Origin: JACJWR01 sp044326505
GTDB taxonomy: Bacteria; Actinomycetota; Actinomycetes; S36-B12; UBA10799
Assembly: GCA_044326505.1 (NCBI GenBank)
Contig: JBIRBF010000008.1
Span: 1 to 30,181, forward strand
Length of the DNA stretch: 30,181 nucleotides
Reading direction: 5' to 3'
The notes under the pieces: generated by a model
What the model saw: the letters and a program-made list of their open reading frames with translations, nothing else
Told to the model about the DNA's origin: nothing
The model's database searches: none
Translations under genes and position numbers: made by a program
In this document: positions 8,074-14,913 of the stretch, piece after piece
Numbering within the stretch: the stretch's first letter is position 1
Layout of the letters: each line of letters begins with the position of its first letter

Positions 8074-8859
8074 ATGGAGGTCGTGATTGCCGAGTCGCCG
8101 GAGGCTGGTTGCGCGCTAGCCGCCGGGGCCATCGCCGAACTGCTAGGGCAGAAACCGCAGGCCGTGCTGGGCCTGGCCACCGGGAGTACCCCGCTGGGGG
8201 TCTATGACGACCTGGTGCGCCGCTACGAACTCGGTGAGGTGTCCTTCGCCGGCGCCCGCGGGTTCGCCCTTGACGAGTACGTCGGCCTGCCAACCGAGCA
8301 TCCTGAGAGCTACCGAGCGGTCCTGCAGCGCGAGATCGTCGGCCGTGTGGACTTCGCCCCCGGCGCTGTGCAGTCCCCGGACGGCTGGGCGAGCCACCTG
8401 CCAGCGGCGTGCGCCGACTACGAGCGCGCCATCGACGACGCCGGCGGCATCGACCTGCAGATCCTCGGCGTGGGGACCGACGGCCACATCGGCTTCAACG
8501 AACCGACCTCCTCGCTGGCCTCCCTCACGCGGGTCAAGACTCTCACTAGCGTGACCAGGGCCGACAACGCCCGATTCTTCGGCGACGACGTCGACGCGGT
8601 ACCGACCCACGTCCTCACCCAAGGCGTCGGCACGATCCGGCGGGCGAGGCACTTGGTGCTCTTGGCCTGGGGCGAGGGCAAGGCCGACGCGGTCGCCGCG
8701 ACGGTGGAGGGGCCGGTCACCTCACTGGTGCCGTCCTCTGCCCTGCAACTGCACCCGCACGCGACCGTGGTCGTGGACGAAGCGGCGGCCAGCACGCTGC
8801 GGCTGGCGGACTACTACCGCTACGTGTACGCCGGCAAACCCGGCTGGCAGGGACTCTGA
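8074..8859 (+). CDS. nagB: Glucosamine-6-phosphate deaminase
   Basis: NagB converts glucosamine-6-phosphate to fructose-6-phosphate and ammonia, the last step of GlcNAc catabolism. The 261 residues match the usual family length. Diagnostic motifs are the phosphate loop LATGSTPLGVY (about 34-44), FALDEYVGL with catalytic Asp67, and GVGTDGHIGFNEP with Asp136, His138 and Glu143. The ATG lacks a Shine-Dalgarno, and a TANNNT hexamer lies 7 nt before it, so a leaderless message is likely. It is the first gene of an apparent operon with the sugar porter (24-nt gap) and the ROK kinase. The allosteric C-terminal region of the E. coli enzyme is not clearly recognisable, so GlcNAc-6-P activation cannot be claimed. 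Confidence 0.95.
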   Translation: MEVVIAESPEAGCALAAGAIAELLGQKPQAVLGLATGSTPLGVYDDLVRRYELGEVSFAGARGFALDEYVGLPTEHPESYRAVLQREIVGRVDFAPGAVQSPDGWASHLPAACADYERAIDDAGGIDLQILGVGTDGHIGFNEPTSSLASLTRVKTLTSVTRADNARFFGDDVDAVPTHVLTQGVGTIRRARHLVLLAWGEGKADAVAATVEGPVTSLVPSSALQLHPHATVVVDEAAASTLRLADYYRYVYAGKPGWQGL

Positions 8860-8882
8860 CCCGACCGAGCAGAAGGAGCACC

Positions 8883-10304
8883 GTGAGTACCGCACTGTCT
8901 GACACAGCAAAGCGGCCGCTGCCGCGGACCGCAATCATGGTGGCGATCACAGCTGCCACGCTCGGCATCATCTACGGCTACGACCAATCCAATATCGGCG
9001 GCGCCCAGCTGTACTTCCAGCAGGACCTAGGCATCACGACGCAAGCCGTCGAGTCCGTGACTGCAGCCATCGTCATCGGCGAGATCTTGGGCGCGATCTT
9101 GGGCGGCGTGATCGCCAACAAGATCGGCCGTAAGAAGTCGATGATCCTGGTCGCCGTCGGCTACATCGCCTTCTGCCTGCTCAGCGCGGCGGCGTGGAAC
9201 GTCACGTCGCTCTGGGTCGCCCGGGTGGCACTCGGCTTCACGATCGGCATCTCGCTCGTGGCCGTCCCGGTGTTCGTCGCCGAGTCCGTGCCTGCGCGCA
9301 TCCGCGGCGCGACGCTGGTGATGTACCAGGTCAGCTGCGTAATCGGCATCATCATCGGATTCCTGGTGGCTGCCCTGCTGGCCGACGTCAACAACCAGTT
9401 CAACTGGCGCATCATGCTTGGTGTGGCTGCGGTTCCCGCGATCATCCTGCTGCCGTTCCTGCTGCGGCTGCCCGAGACGGCCCGCTGGTACATGCTCAAG
9501 GGTCGCCGGGCCGAGGCCAAGAAGTCTTTGGAGGCCACTGACCCGGATGCCGACGTTGACGGCGAGCTGGACGAGATGGCCGCGTCGATCGGCGAGGAGT
9601 CCGGCGGAGCGATCGGCGAGATGCTGCGCAAGCCCTACCTGCGGGCCACCATCTTCGTGCTCGGGCTGGGCTTCTTCATCCAAATCACCGGCATCAACGC
9701 AACCGTCACCTACGGGCCCAAGATCTTCGGGGCCATGGGCATCGAGTCCGACCAGCAGAAGCTCCTGCTCAACGTCGGTATTCAGTTCATCGCCCTGATC
9801 GCCGTCCTCGTCTCGATGCGGACGGTGGACAGGTGGGGCCGACGGCCGATTCTGCTGACCGGCATCGGCATTATGATCTTCGCCCAGCTGCTCATGGTGA
9901 TCACGTTCGCCACCGTTGAGAACGACCAATACGCCGGGTGGCAGAAGGCCCTCGGCTTTGCCGGCATCGCGCTCATCAACATCGGTTTCGTGTTCGGTTT
10001 CGGCGCCCTGGTCTGGGTGTACTCCTCGGAGGCTTTCCCAGCTCGGCTGCGCGCCTACGGTTCCTCGGCCATGCTCACCGCCGACCTGGTGGCCAACTGG
10101 ATCATCGCCAACTTCTTCCTCTCGGCCATGGAGAAGGTCGGCGGTGCCGCGTCGTTCGGGTTCTTCGCCTTGATGGCCGTGCTCGCCTGGCTGTTCGTGT
10201 TCAAGCTGGCTCCGGAAACCAAGGGCCGGGAGCTCGAGGAGATCCGGCATTACTGGGAGAACGGCGGATCGTGGGATGCGCCGAAGTCGAAGGTGGAGGG
10301 CTGA
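8883..10304 (+). CDS. MFS sugar porter, probable amino-sugar/H+ symporter
   Basis: A 473-residue, 12-helix transporter of the sugar porter branch of the major facilitator superfamily, in the cytoplasmic membrane. It starts at GTG 8883, with AAGGAG 5 nt upstream. Family motifs are GYDQSNIGGA in helix 1, NKIGRKKS in loop 2-3, VPARIRG, LPETARWYM (the PESPRWL position), QITGINATVTYGPKIF in helix 7, DRWGRRP in loop 8-9, VYSSEAFPARLRAYG and the C-terminal PETKG. GlcNAc, glucosamine or a related hexose is inferred only from its position between nagB and a ROK kinase. Uptake would be proton-driven and would deliver unphosphorylated sugar, which fits the presence of a downstream kinase. Confidence 0.9.
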   Translation: MSTALSDTAKRPLPRTAIMVAITAATLGIIYGYDQSNIGGAQLYFQQDLGITTQAVESVTAAIVIGEILGAILGGVIANKIGRKKSMILVAVGYIAFCLLSAAAWNVTSLWVARVALGFTIGISLVAVPVFVAESVPARIRGATLVMYQVSCVIGIIIGFLVAALLADVNNQFNWRIMLGVAAVPAIILLPFLLRLPETARWYMLKGRRAEAKKSLEATDPDADVDGELDEMAASIGEESGGAIGEMLRKPYLRATIFVLGLGFFIQITGINATVTYGPKIFGAMGIESDQQKLLLNVGIQFIALIAVLVSMRTVDRWGRRPILLTGIGIMIFAQLLMVITFATVENDQYAGWQKALGFAGIALINIGFVFGFGALVWVYSSEAFPARLRAYGSSAMLTADLVANWIIANFFLSAMEKVGGAASFGFFALMAVLAWLFVFKLAPETKGRELEEIRHYWENGGSWDAPKSKVEG

Positions 10305-10307
10305 TCG

Positions 10308-11333
10308 ATGGCACAGGGACTGCGGGCCGGGGTCGACCTCGGCGGAACCAAGATCCAAACGGTGATCGTGGATGACCGCGACATCGTGGTCGGCGAGGAG
10401 CGCCGACCCACCCCCACGACCGGCGGTCCGCCGGACATTGCCGACGCCATCGCTGAGTCGGTCCGCGCCGCTGCCGCCGCAGGCGATATCGAGGTCGGCG
10501 ACATCTCGGCCATCGGCGTCGGAGCGCCCGGGCAGGTCGACTCGGTGGCCGGCACCTTGAGCCAGGCCGGCAACCTGCCCGGCTGGCAGGGCATCTATTC
10601 GCTCGGCCCGGAGCTGACCAACCGGCTTGGAGCGCCGGTCGTGCTTGGCAACGACGTGCAGGTGGCGGTGCGGGCAGAGGTGGTGCTCGGCGCCGGTCGC
10701 GGCTACGGGTCGCTGCTGGGCGTGTTCTGCGGCACCGGTGTGGGCGGTGGCGTGGTCCTCGACGGCCAACTGTGGAAGGGACGGGGCTCGGCGGGCGAGA
10801 TCGGCCATGTGGTCGTTGTGGCTGACGGCGCCCCCTGCACGTGCGGCCGGCTCGGCTGCATGGAGGCCTACTCGGGCCGCGCGGCCATGGAGATCGAGGT
10901 CCGCCGCCGCGTCGCCGAAGGCGAGAAGACGAAACTGCTGAAGATCATGGCCAAGAAGGGTAAGCCGCGGCTCGCCTCGGGAGTCTGGGCGAAGGCGCTC
11001 AAGAAGAAGGACCCGATGGCCGTGGAGCTGATCGACCGGGCGGTACAGATGCTCGCGGTGGGAATCTCCAGCGCTGTCAACCTGCTCGATGTCGAGGCGG
11101 TCATCATCGGCGGCGGTCTGGGCCTGCGCCTCGGCCAGCCGTTCGTCGACCGCATCGCCGAGGCCATGCAGCCGCACCTGCTGCTGGCCCTGCACCCGCC
11201 GGAAGTGCTCCTGGCCGCGATGGGAGACCTCGGGGGCGCGCTCGGCGCAGCACTCCTGGTCGAGGACCATGCCCCACGGGCGGCCTCAGTGCCCACGCGA
11301 CCGGTCCAGCACCTCGACCGCGACAAGGACTGA
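10308..11333 (+). CDS. ROK-family sugar kinase (GlcNAc kinase or glucokinase)
   Basis: ATP-dependent sugar kinase of the ROK family, 341 aa. GVDLGGTKIQT (residues 8-18) is the phosphate-binding strand. GNDVQVA holds the catalytic Asp116, and FCGTGVGGGVV is the second phosphate loop. His167 in GEIGH with CTCGRLGC (Cys177, 179 and 184) gives the complete structural zinc site, so this is a kinase and not a degenerate member. There is no N-terminal helix-turn-helix, so it is not a NagC/Mlc-type repressor. The Lys-rich segment around 210-235 occurs in actinobacterial ROK glucokinases. The start is 3 nt after the porter stop, with GGAGGG upstream, so the two are probably co-translated. Context favours GlcNAc as substrate; glucose is the main alternative. 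It ends 4 nt from the convergent nagA stop. Confidence 0.88.
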   Translation: MAQGLRAGVDLGGTKIQTVIVDDRDIVVGEERRPTPTTGGPPDIADAIAESVRAAAAAGDIEVGDISAIGVGAPGQVDSVAGTLSQAGNLPGWQGIYSLGPELTNRLGAPVVLGNDVQVAVRAEVVLGAGRGYGSLLGVFCGTGVGGGVVLDGQLWKGRGSAGEIGHVVVVADGAPCTCGRLGCMEAYSGRAAMEIEVRRRVAEGEKTKLLKIMAKKGKPRLASGVWAKALKKKDPMAVELIDRAVQMLAVGISSAVNLLDVEAVIIGGGLGLRLGQPFVDRIAEAMQPHLLLALHPPEVLLAAMGDLGGALGAALLVEDHAPRAASVPTRPVQHLDRDKD

Positions 11334-11337
11334 CGCG

Positions 11338-12495
11338 CTAGACCCACTCCCCCGCTCGCATGACGCGCCGGACCAGCAGGTCCTGGTCGAGTACTACCAG
11401 GTCGGCCCGCTGACCCGGCGCGATGAGGCCGACCCCGGAGAGCCCCATAGCCGCGGCGGGCGTGGAGCACAGCACCTGAGCGGCCTCGGACAGGTCCAGC
11501 CCGCACTGGTGCACGAGCACCCGCAGCGCCCGGTCCATGGTCAAGGTGCTGCCGGCCAAAGCCCCGCCATGGGCAAGGCGTGCGACGCCGTCTGCCACGA
11601 CAACGTCGAGGTGCCCGATCATGTAGGCGCCGTCGGGACCGCCTGCCGCCCCCATGGCATCGGTCACGACGGCCGTCTTGGACCAGTCCGACGCCTGCGC
11701 GAAGAACGCCAGCACCCCCGGGTGCAGGTGAACGCCGTCGGCGATCAGCTCCACGGTGACGCGCGGGTCCTCGACGAGTGCGAGCACCGGCCCCGGGTGC
11801 CGCTTGTCCAGGGGCCGCATGCGGTTGAGCAGGTGCGTCGCCGCCGTGGCACCCGCATCGATCGCCTTGCGGGCCAATCCGTAGTCGCAGTCGGTGTGGC
11901 CGATCGCGGCAACCACCCCGTGTTCGGCCAGGAAGCCGATGGCGTCGAGTCCACCTGGCAGCTCGGGTGCGATCGTCACCATGCGAATCCGACCCTCGGC
12001 ATGGTCCAGCAGACCGGCGACCTCGGCCAAGTCCGGAGCTCTCAGCAGGGACTTGTCATGGGCGCCGCATTGGTGGGTGCTGATCCATGGTCCCTCAAGG
12101 TGGATACCCGCCAGCGTCCCGTCGTCCACCAACGGGCCCAGCGCCGTGATCTGGGCGCGCAAGTCCTGTTCGGTGGCCGTGACCAGACTCGCGATGATCG
12201 AGGTCGTTCCGCGCGCCAGGTGCGTCTGTGCCGCGAGGAGGGCCTGCTGCCGATCCGCAGCGAAGAAATCACCACCGCCCCCACCGTGACAGTGCTGGTC
12301 CACGAAACCCGGTAGCACGATCATGCCGGAGAGGTCCACCGCCTCCTCATCGGTCCGATCGACGGCGCTGCCGGACGGGTCATCCCCCAGGACCGCCAGA
12401 TCGGCGAATCGCCCCTCGGTCACGCTGATCGTCGCCGGACCGGCGGCCGCACCGGGCTCACCGGTCACCACAGTCGCGCCTGTCAGCAGAGTCAT
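11338..12495 (-). CDS. nagA: N-acetylglucosamine-6-phosphate deacetylase
   Basis: Amidohydrolase that removes acetate from GlcNAc-6-phosphate to feed NagB. From the ATG at 12495 (GGAGGAGG 4 nt upstream, which decides against the 12534 start) it is 385 aa. Visible active-site elements are GFVDQHCHGGGG (His68 and His70), GIHLEGPW (metal ligand Glu134), IGHTDCD (His200), ATHLLNRM (His221) and VVTDAMGAAGG (catalytic Asp279). The N- and C-terminal strands form the usual small beta domain, ending LVVLDQDLLVRRV. It faces the nagB-porter-kinase operon tail to tail and is divergent from the amidase across 107 bp, so it may share control with the wall hydrolase rather than with nagB. Confidence 0.93.
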   Translation of the reverse strand: MTLLTGATVVTGEPGAAAGPATISVTEGRFADLAVLGDDPSGSAVDRTDEEAVDLSGMIVLPGFVDQHCHGGGGGDFFAADRQQALLAAQTHLARGTTSIIASLVTATEQDLRAQITALGPLVDDGTLAGIHLEGPWISTHQCGAHDKSLLRAPDLAEVAGLLDHAEGRIRMVTIAPELPGGLDAIGFLAEHGVVAAIGHTDCDYGLARKAIDAGATAATHLLNRMRPLDKRHPGPVLALVEDPRVTVELIADGVHLHPGVLAFFAQASDWSKTAVVTDAMGAAGGPDGAYMIGHLDVVVADGVARLAHGGALAGSTLTMDRALRVLVHQCGLDLSEAAQVLCSTPAAAMGLSGVGLIAPGQRADLVVLDQDLLVRRVMRAGEWV

Positions 12496-12590
12496 CGCGC
12501 CTCCTCCATACCAGCGACACCCATCCGCGCCCACCAGACGCTAGTCCAGCATTCGGGGGATTGCCGCCCTATGGCCCGGTCACGCGCGCC

Positions 12591-12596
12591 TACTCT
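12591..12596 (+). promoter_or_regulatory. Putative -10 element, leaderless amidase start
   Basis: TACTCT lies 6 nt before the ATG at 12603, with no Shine-Dalgarno between. The spacing predicts transcription starting at the start codon. It lies within the shared nagA/amidase intergenic region. Confidence 0.4.
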
Positions 12597-12602
12597 GAGC
12601 AC

Positions 12603-14354
12603 ATGCGACTCTCGGTGAGGACGTTGACCCTCGCACCTCTGCTGGCCTCCCTCGCCTTGCTTGGTCTCAGCAGTGCACCCGCCGCCGCAGCGACACCCAC
12701 GGCTGTCACCGCCGCAGCCCTGCCCCAGGGCTACTCCCCCGTTGTGCCCCGGCCATCTATCGTCAACGCCCTCATGAACAACGCGACCGCGCCGAAGTAC
12801 CGGTCCGACATGAGCGCCTACTCCCTGCGCCACTACGGCGAGTACACGTCGGTGCTCCGGCCGCAGGCCGTCGTGCTGCACTACACGGTCAGCGGAGCCG
12901 GCAGCTGGAGGGGCATCATCAACGGCTGGGACGTTGCGTGGGCGAGCGGAACCAACACCGGTGGCGAGCAGCCGCAGCCCGCCGCGCACTTCATCGTCGA
13001 GCAGGACGGCACGATCTACCAGACGATGCCGCTGGACCTGCGTGTGCGGCACGCCTACGGCATGAACCACGTGGCGGTCGGAATCGAGTTCATCGAACTC
13101 TCGTCGGCCACCAACGTCCTCAATCGCGCCAGGCAGCACCAGGCCGGCCTGGAGCTGGTCCGGTGGCTGCAGTACGAGTACGGGATACCCACCGCGCACA
13201 TCGCCGGGCACGGCACGGCCAACAACTCACCGCTGTTCTACGACCGCACTGGGCTGCGCAACGATCACACCGACTGGAACGCCGCCGAGGTGAGCCGCTT
13301 CACCGCCGATCTGGGCTACGTCCCGCTCAAGAACGGCGGACCGGGACCAGGCACCATCACGAAGGTGCACGCCGGTCCGGCGAACTCCACCGTCTTCGGC
13401 AATCTGACGGCTGCCGCGGCTCAGTCAGCGGGCTACACCCAGGTATTCAACTGCGCTGACGGACCGCCGGCGAGCAAGGCGCTCAACAGCATCTTCTTCC
13501 CCACACCGCCCACGCCGGTGATGGCCATGGCGCAGACCGACGGCAATGGCGACATCTGCCTCCTCAACAGCCAACAGACCCACCTGATCTGGGATCAGTA
13601 CTACGCCGGACCGTCGCTAGGCGGGCACTCGGCGGCGCGGGTTCTATCGACGCTCGAGGCCAACGGCCCGCGGCCCGCGGGGCCGCTGCCGGCCGGGCAA
13701 TTCATCGCGGTACAGACCGGCAAGCCCAACCAGACCATCATGGGCACCTTGACGGCCTGGGCGCCCAGCACTCCCGGGCATTTGCGCGCCTACCCCTGCG
13801 GCGAAGGCCTGCCTCCCACCTCGGCGGTGAACTTCGCCGATCGCGTCGCGACAAACTTCGTCGCCGTGCGCGCCGACGCGGACGGCAAGATATGCTTCTA
13901 CACCTCGGCCACCACCCACGTCGTGTGGGATCAGGTCGCCGAGACTGGCAGCCTCGCCGCCCATTCCGGCATGCGCAAGTACGACGCACGCCAGCCCATG
14001 GTCGGCGGCGCAGTACAGGGCAACAACGGTCATCGCAACGCACCGGGCGAGGTCGTCCGGATCAAGGTCGCCGACCGGCAGACGACCGTCTTCGGCAACC
14101 TGACCGTCGCCAACCCGCTCAACCCCGGCCACACGGTGGTGTACCCGTGCGACCAGCCGAAACCTCCGACCTCGGTGAACAACTTCCTCGGCGGCCGCAA
14201 CAACGCCAACGGCGCCATGGTGCGCACCGACCCGAGCGGCTACATCTGCGCGACCAGCAACGAATGGGCACACCTGATCTGGGACCAGGTCGCCGAGTCC
14301 GACGATGTGACGGCGTCGCCGGCGCCCGTCAGGCTGCTCGACACCCGCCAGTAG
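12603..14354 (+). CDS. Secreted N-acetylmuramoyl-L-alanine amidase (amidase_2/PGRP type) with three WDQ modules
   Basis: Predicted secreted zinc amidase (583 aa) that cuts between MurNAc and L-Ala of peptidoglycan. The ATG at 12603 begins MRLSVRTLTLAPLL with an APAAAA cleavage site. An upstream TTG start at 12561 is less likely. The amidase domain covers about 80-240: AVVLHYTVSG (zinc ligand His93), AAHFIVEQDGTIYQ, AVGIEFIE, IAGHGTANNSP (probable second ligand His203) and RNDHTDW (probable third ligand Asp221 or His222). Three modules like those of the NlpC/P60 proteins follow at about 254-332, 365-443 and 486-561. Their Cys pairs are 284/319, 399/431 and 516/549, and their ends are LIWDQ, VVWDQ and LIWDQ. 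The protein stops right after RLLDTRQ, which fixes the end of the repeat unit. It is divergent from nagA and followed by a strong hairpin. Confidence 0.92.
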   Translation: MRLSVRTLTLAPLLASLALLGLSSAPAAAATPTAVTAAALPQGYSPVVPRPSIVNALMNNATAPKYRSDMSAYSLRHYGEYTSVLRPQAVVLHYTVSGAGSWRGIINGWDVAWASGTNTGGEQPQPAAHFIVEQDGTIYQTMPLDLRVRHAYGMNHVAVGIEFIELSSATNVLNRARQHQAGLELVRWLQYEYGIPTAHIAGHGTANNSPLFYDRTGLRNDHTDWNAAEVSRFTADLGYVPLKNGGPGPGTITKVHAGPANSTVFGNLTAAAAQSAGYTQVFNCADGPPASKALNSIFFPTPPTPVMAMAQTDGNGDICLLNSQQTHLIWDQYYAGPSLGGHSAARVLSTLEANGPRPAGPLPAGQFIAVQTGKPNQTIMGTLTAWAPSTPGHLRAYPCGEGLPPTSAVNFADRVATNFVAVRADADGKICFYTSATTHVVWDQVAETGSLAAHSGMRKYDARQPMVGGAVQGNNGHRNAPGEVVRIKVADRQTTVFGNLTVANPLNPGHTVVYPCDQPKPPTSVNNFLGGRNNANGAMVRTDPSGYICATSNEWAHLIWDQVAESDDVTASPAPVRLLDTRQ

Positions 14355-14390
14355 CGGTTCACCGGTGGCCGTTGGCCCCTTGGCGACAAT

Positions 14391-14431
14391 ACGACGGCGG
14401 CCGAACACCCACGGGTGTCGGCCGCCGTCGT
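14391..14431. terminator. Strong bidirectional hairpin terminator
   Basis: An 18-bp stem pairs 14391-14409 with 14414-14431, with one bulged A on the left arm and a CACG loop. It sits 37 nt past the amidase stop and 10 nt past the stop of the convergent DUF2853 gene, so it can serve both strands. Confidence 0.85.
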
Positions 14432-14440
14432 GTTGGCAGA

Positions 14441-14749
14441 TCAGAGCTTGCCGAGGTTGCCCGTCTGCTCGGCGAGCAGGTAGTACACCGTTACCCGGCT
14501 CTTGGCGCGGTTGCCCTTCATGGTCTCCATGACCTTGTCCAGAGCAGCGGTCGCGTCGTCGGAGTCGAGTCCCAGCTTCTTGGCAGCGAAGCCGTTGACG
14601 ACTGTTTTCAGCTCGGCCGGGTCAGAGGCCGAGACCAGCGACGAGTCCTTGTTCCGCAGCGCAATGCCGCAGTACTTGACGATCGCGGTGACCTTGTCCT
14701 CGTCAACGTCGGAATCGGTGTAGCGGGCGATGTCTGCCGCGTAGTCCAT
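14441..14749 (-). CDS. DUF2853 family protein
   Basis: A 102-residue cytosolic, mainly helical protein. It resembles the DUF2853 family in its SASDPAELKTVVNGF stretch, the AAKKLGLD motif, and the C-terminal segment with YYLLAEQTGNLGKL. Members are small, of unknown function and scattered among bacteria. The ATG at 14749 has GAGGAGG upstream. It is monocistronic or follows a possible 33-codon ORF (14762-14863). No signal peptide or membrane segment is seen. Confidence 0.8.
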   Translation of the reverse strand: MDYAADIARYTDSDVDEDKVTAIVKYCGIALRNKDSSLVSASDPAELKTVVNGFAAKKLGLDSDDATAALDKVMETMKGNRAKSRVTVYYLLAEQTGNLGKL

Positions 14750-14761
14750 CGTGAATCCTCC

Positions 14762-14863
14762 TCAGTGCCGGGGCGGGTGGAACGTCCAGGCGTAGTTGGC
14801 GCGCCGGAAATCTTCCTGACAGCCGCACCGTAGCAGCGGCCGCGCCGTCGCGCCGGACTCCAT
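14762..14863 (-). CDS. Possible 33-residue Cys/Trp-containing small protein
   Basis: An ATG at 14863 opens 33 codons ending 12 nt upstream of the DUF2853 start. About 29 of 33 third positions are G or C, and the peptide contains RCGCQEDF and NYAWTFHPPR. It has no Shine-Dalgarno and no recognised relatives. It overlaps the region where the divergent ATPase promoter should lie. In a GC-rich genome a short ORF with this bias can arise by chance, so it is listed only as a candidate. Confidence 0.2.
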   Translation of the reverse strand: MESGATARPLLRCGCQEDFRRANYAWTFHPPRH

Positions 14864-14901
14864 GGGCGAAAGGTGGCGGCGATTTGGTCGGTTCCCTCCC
14901 A

Positions 14902-14907
14902 TAGGCT
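14902..14907 (+). promoter_or_regulatory. Putative -10 element, leaderless ATPase start
   Basis: TAGGCT lies 6 nt before the ATG at 14914, which has no Shine-Dalgarno. The arrangement is the same as at nagB and the amidase. Confidence 0.4.
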
Positions 14908-14913
14908 GGGGCG

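Noticed and set aside
9027..11270. Long minus-strand open frame opposite the sugar porter and ROK kinase
   Set aside because: It is a shadow frame of two clear plus-strand genes, with low-complexity His/Asp/Gln-rich translation and no family features.
12541..12556. DasR-like site near nagA
   Set aside because: Only the GG-CTAG half resembles the 16-bp DasR palindrome; the other half does not match. A second weak resemblance before nagB (8056-8064) coincides with the proposed -10.
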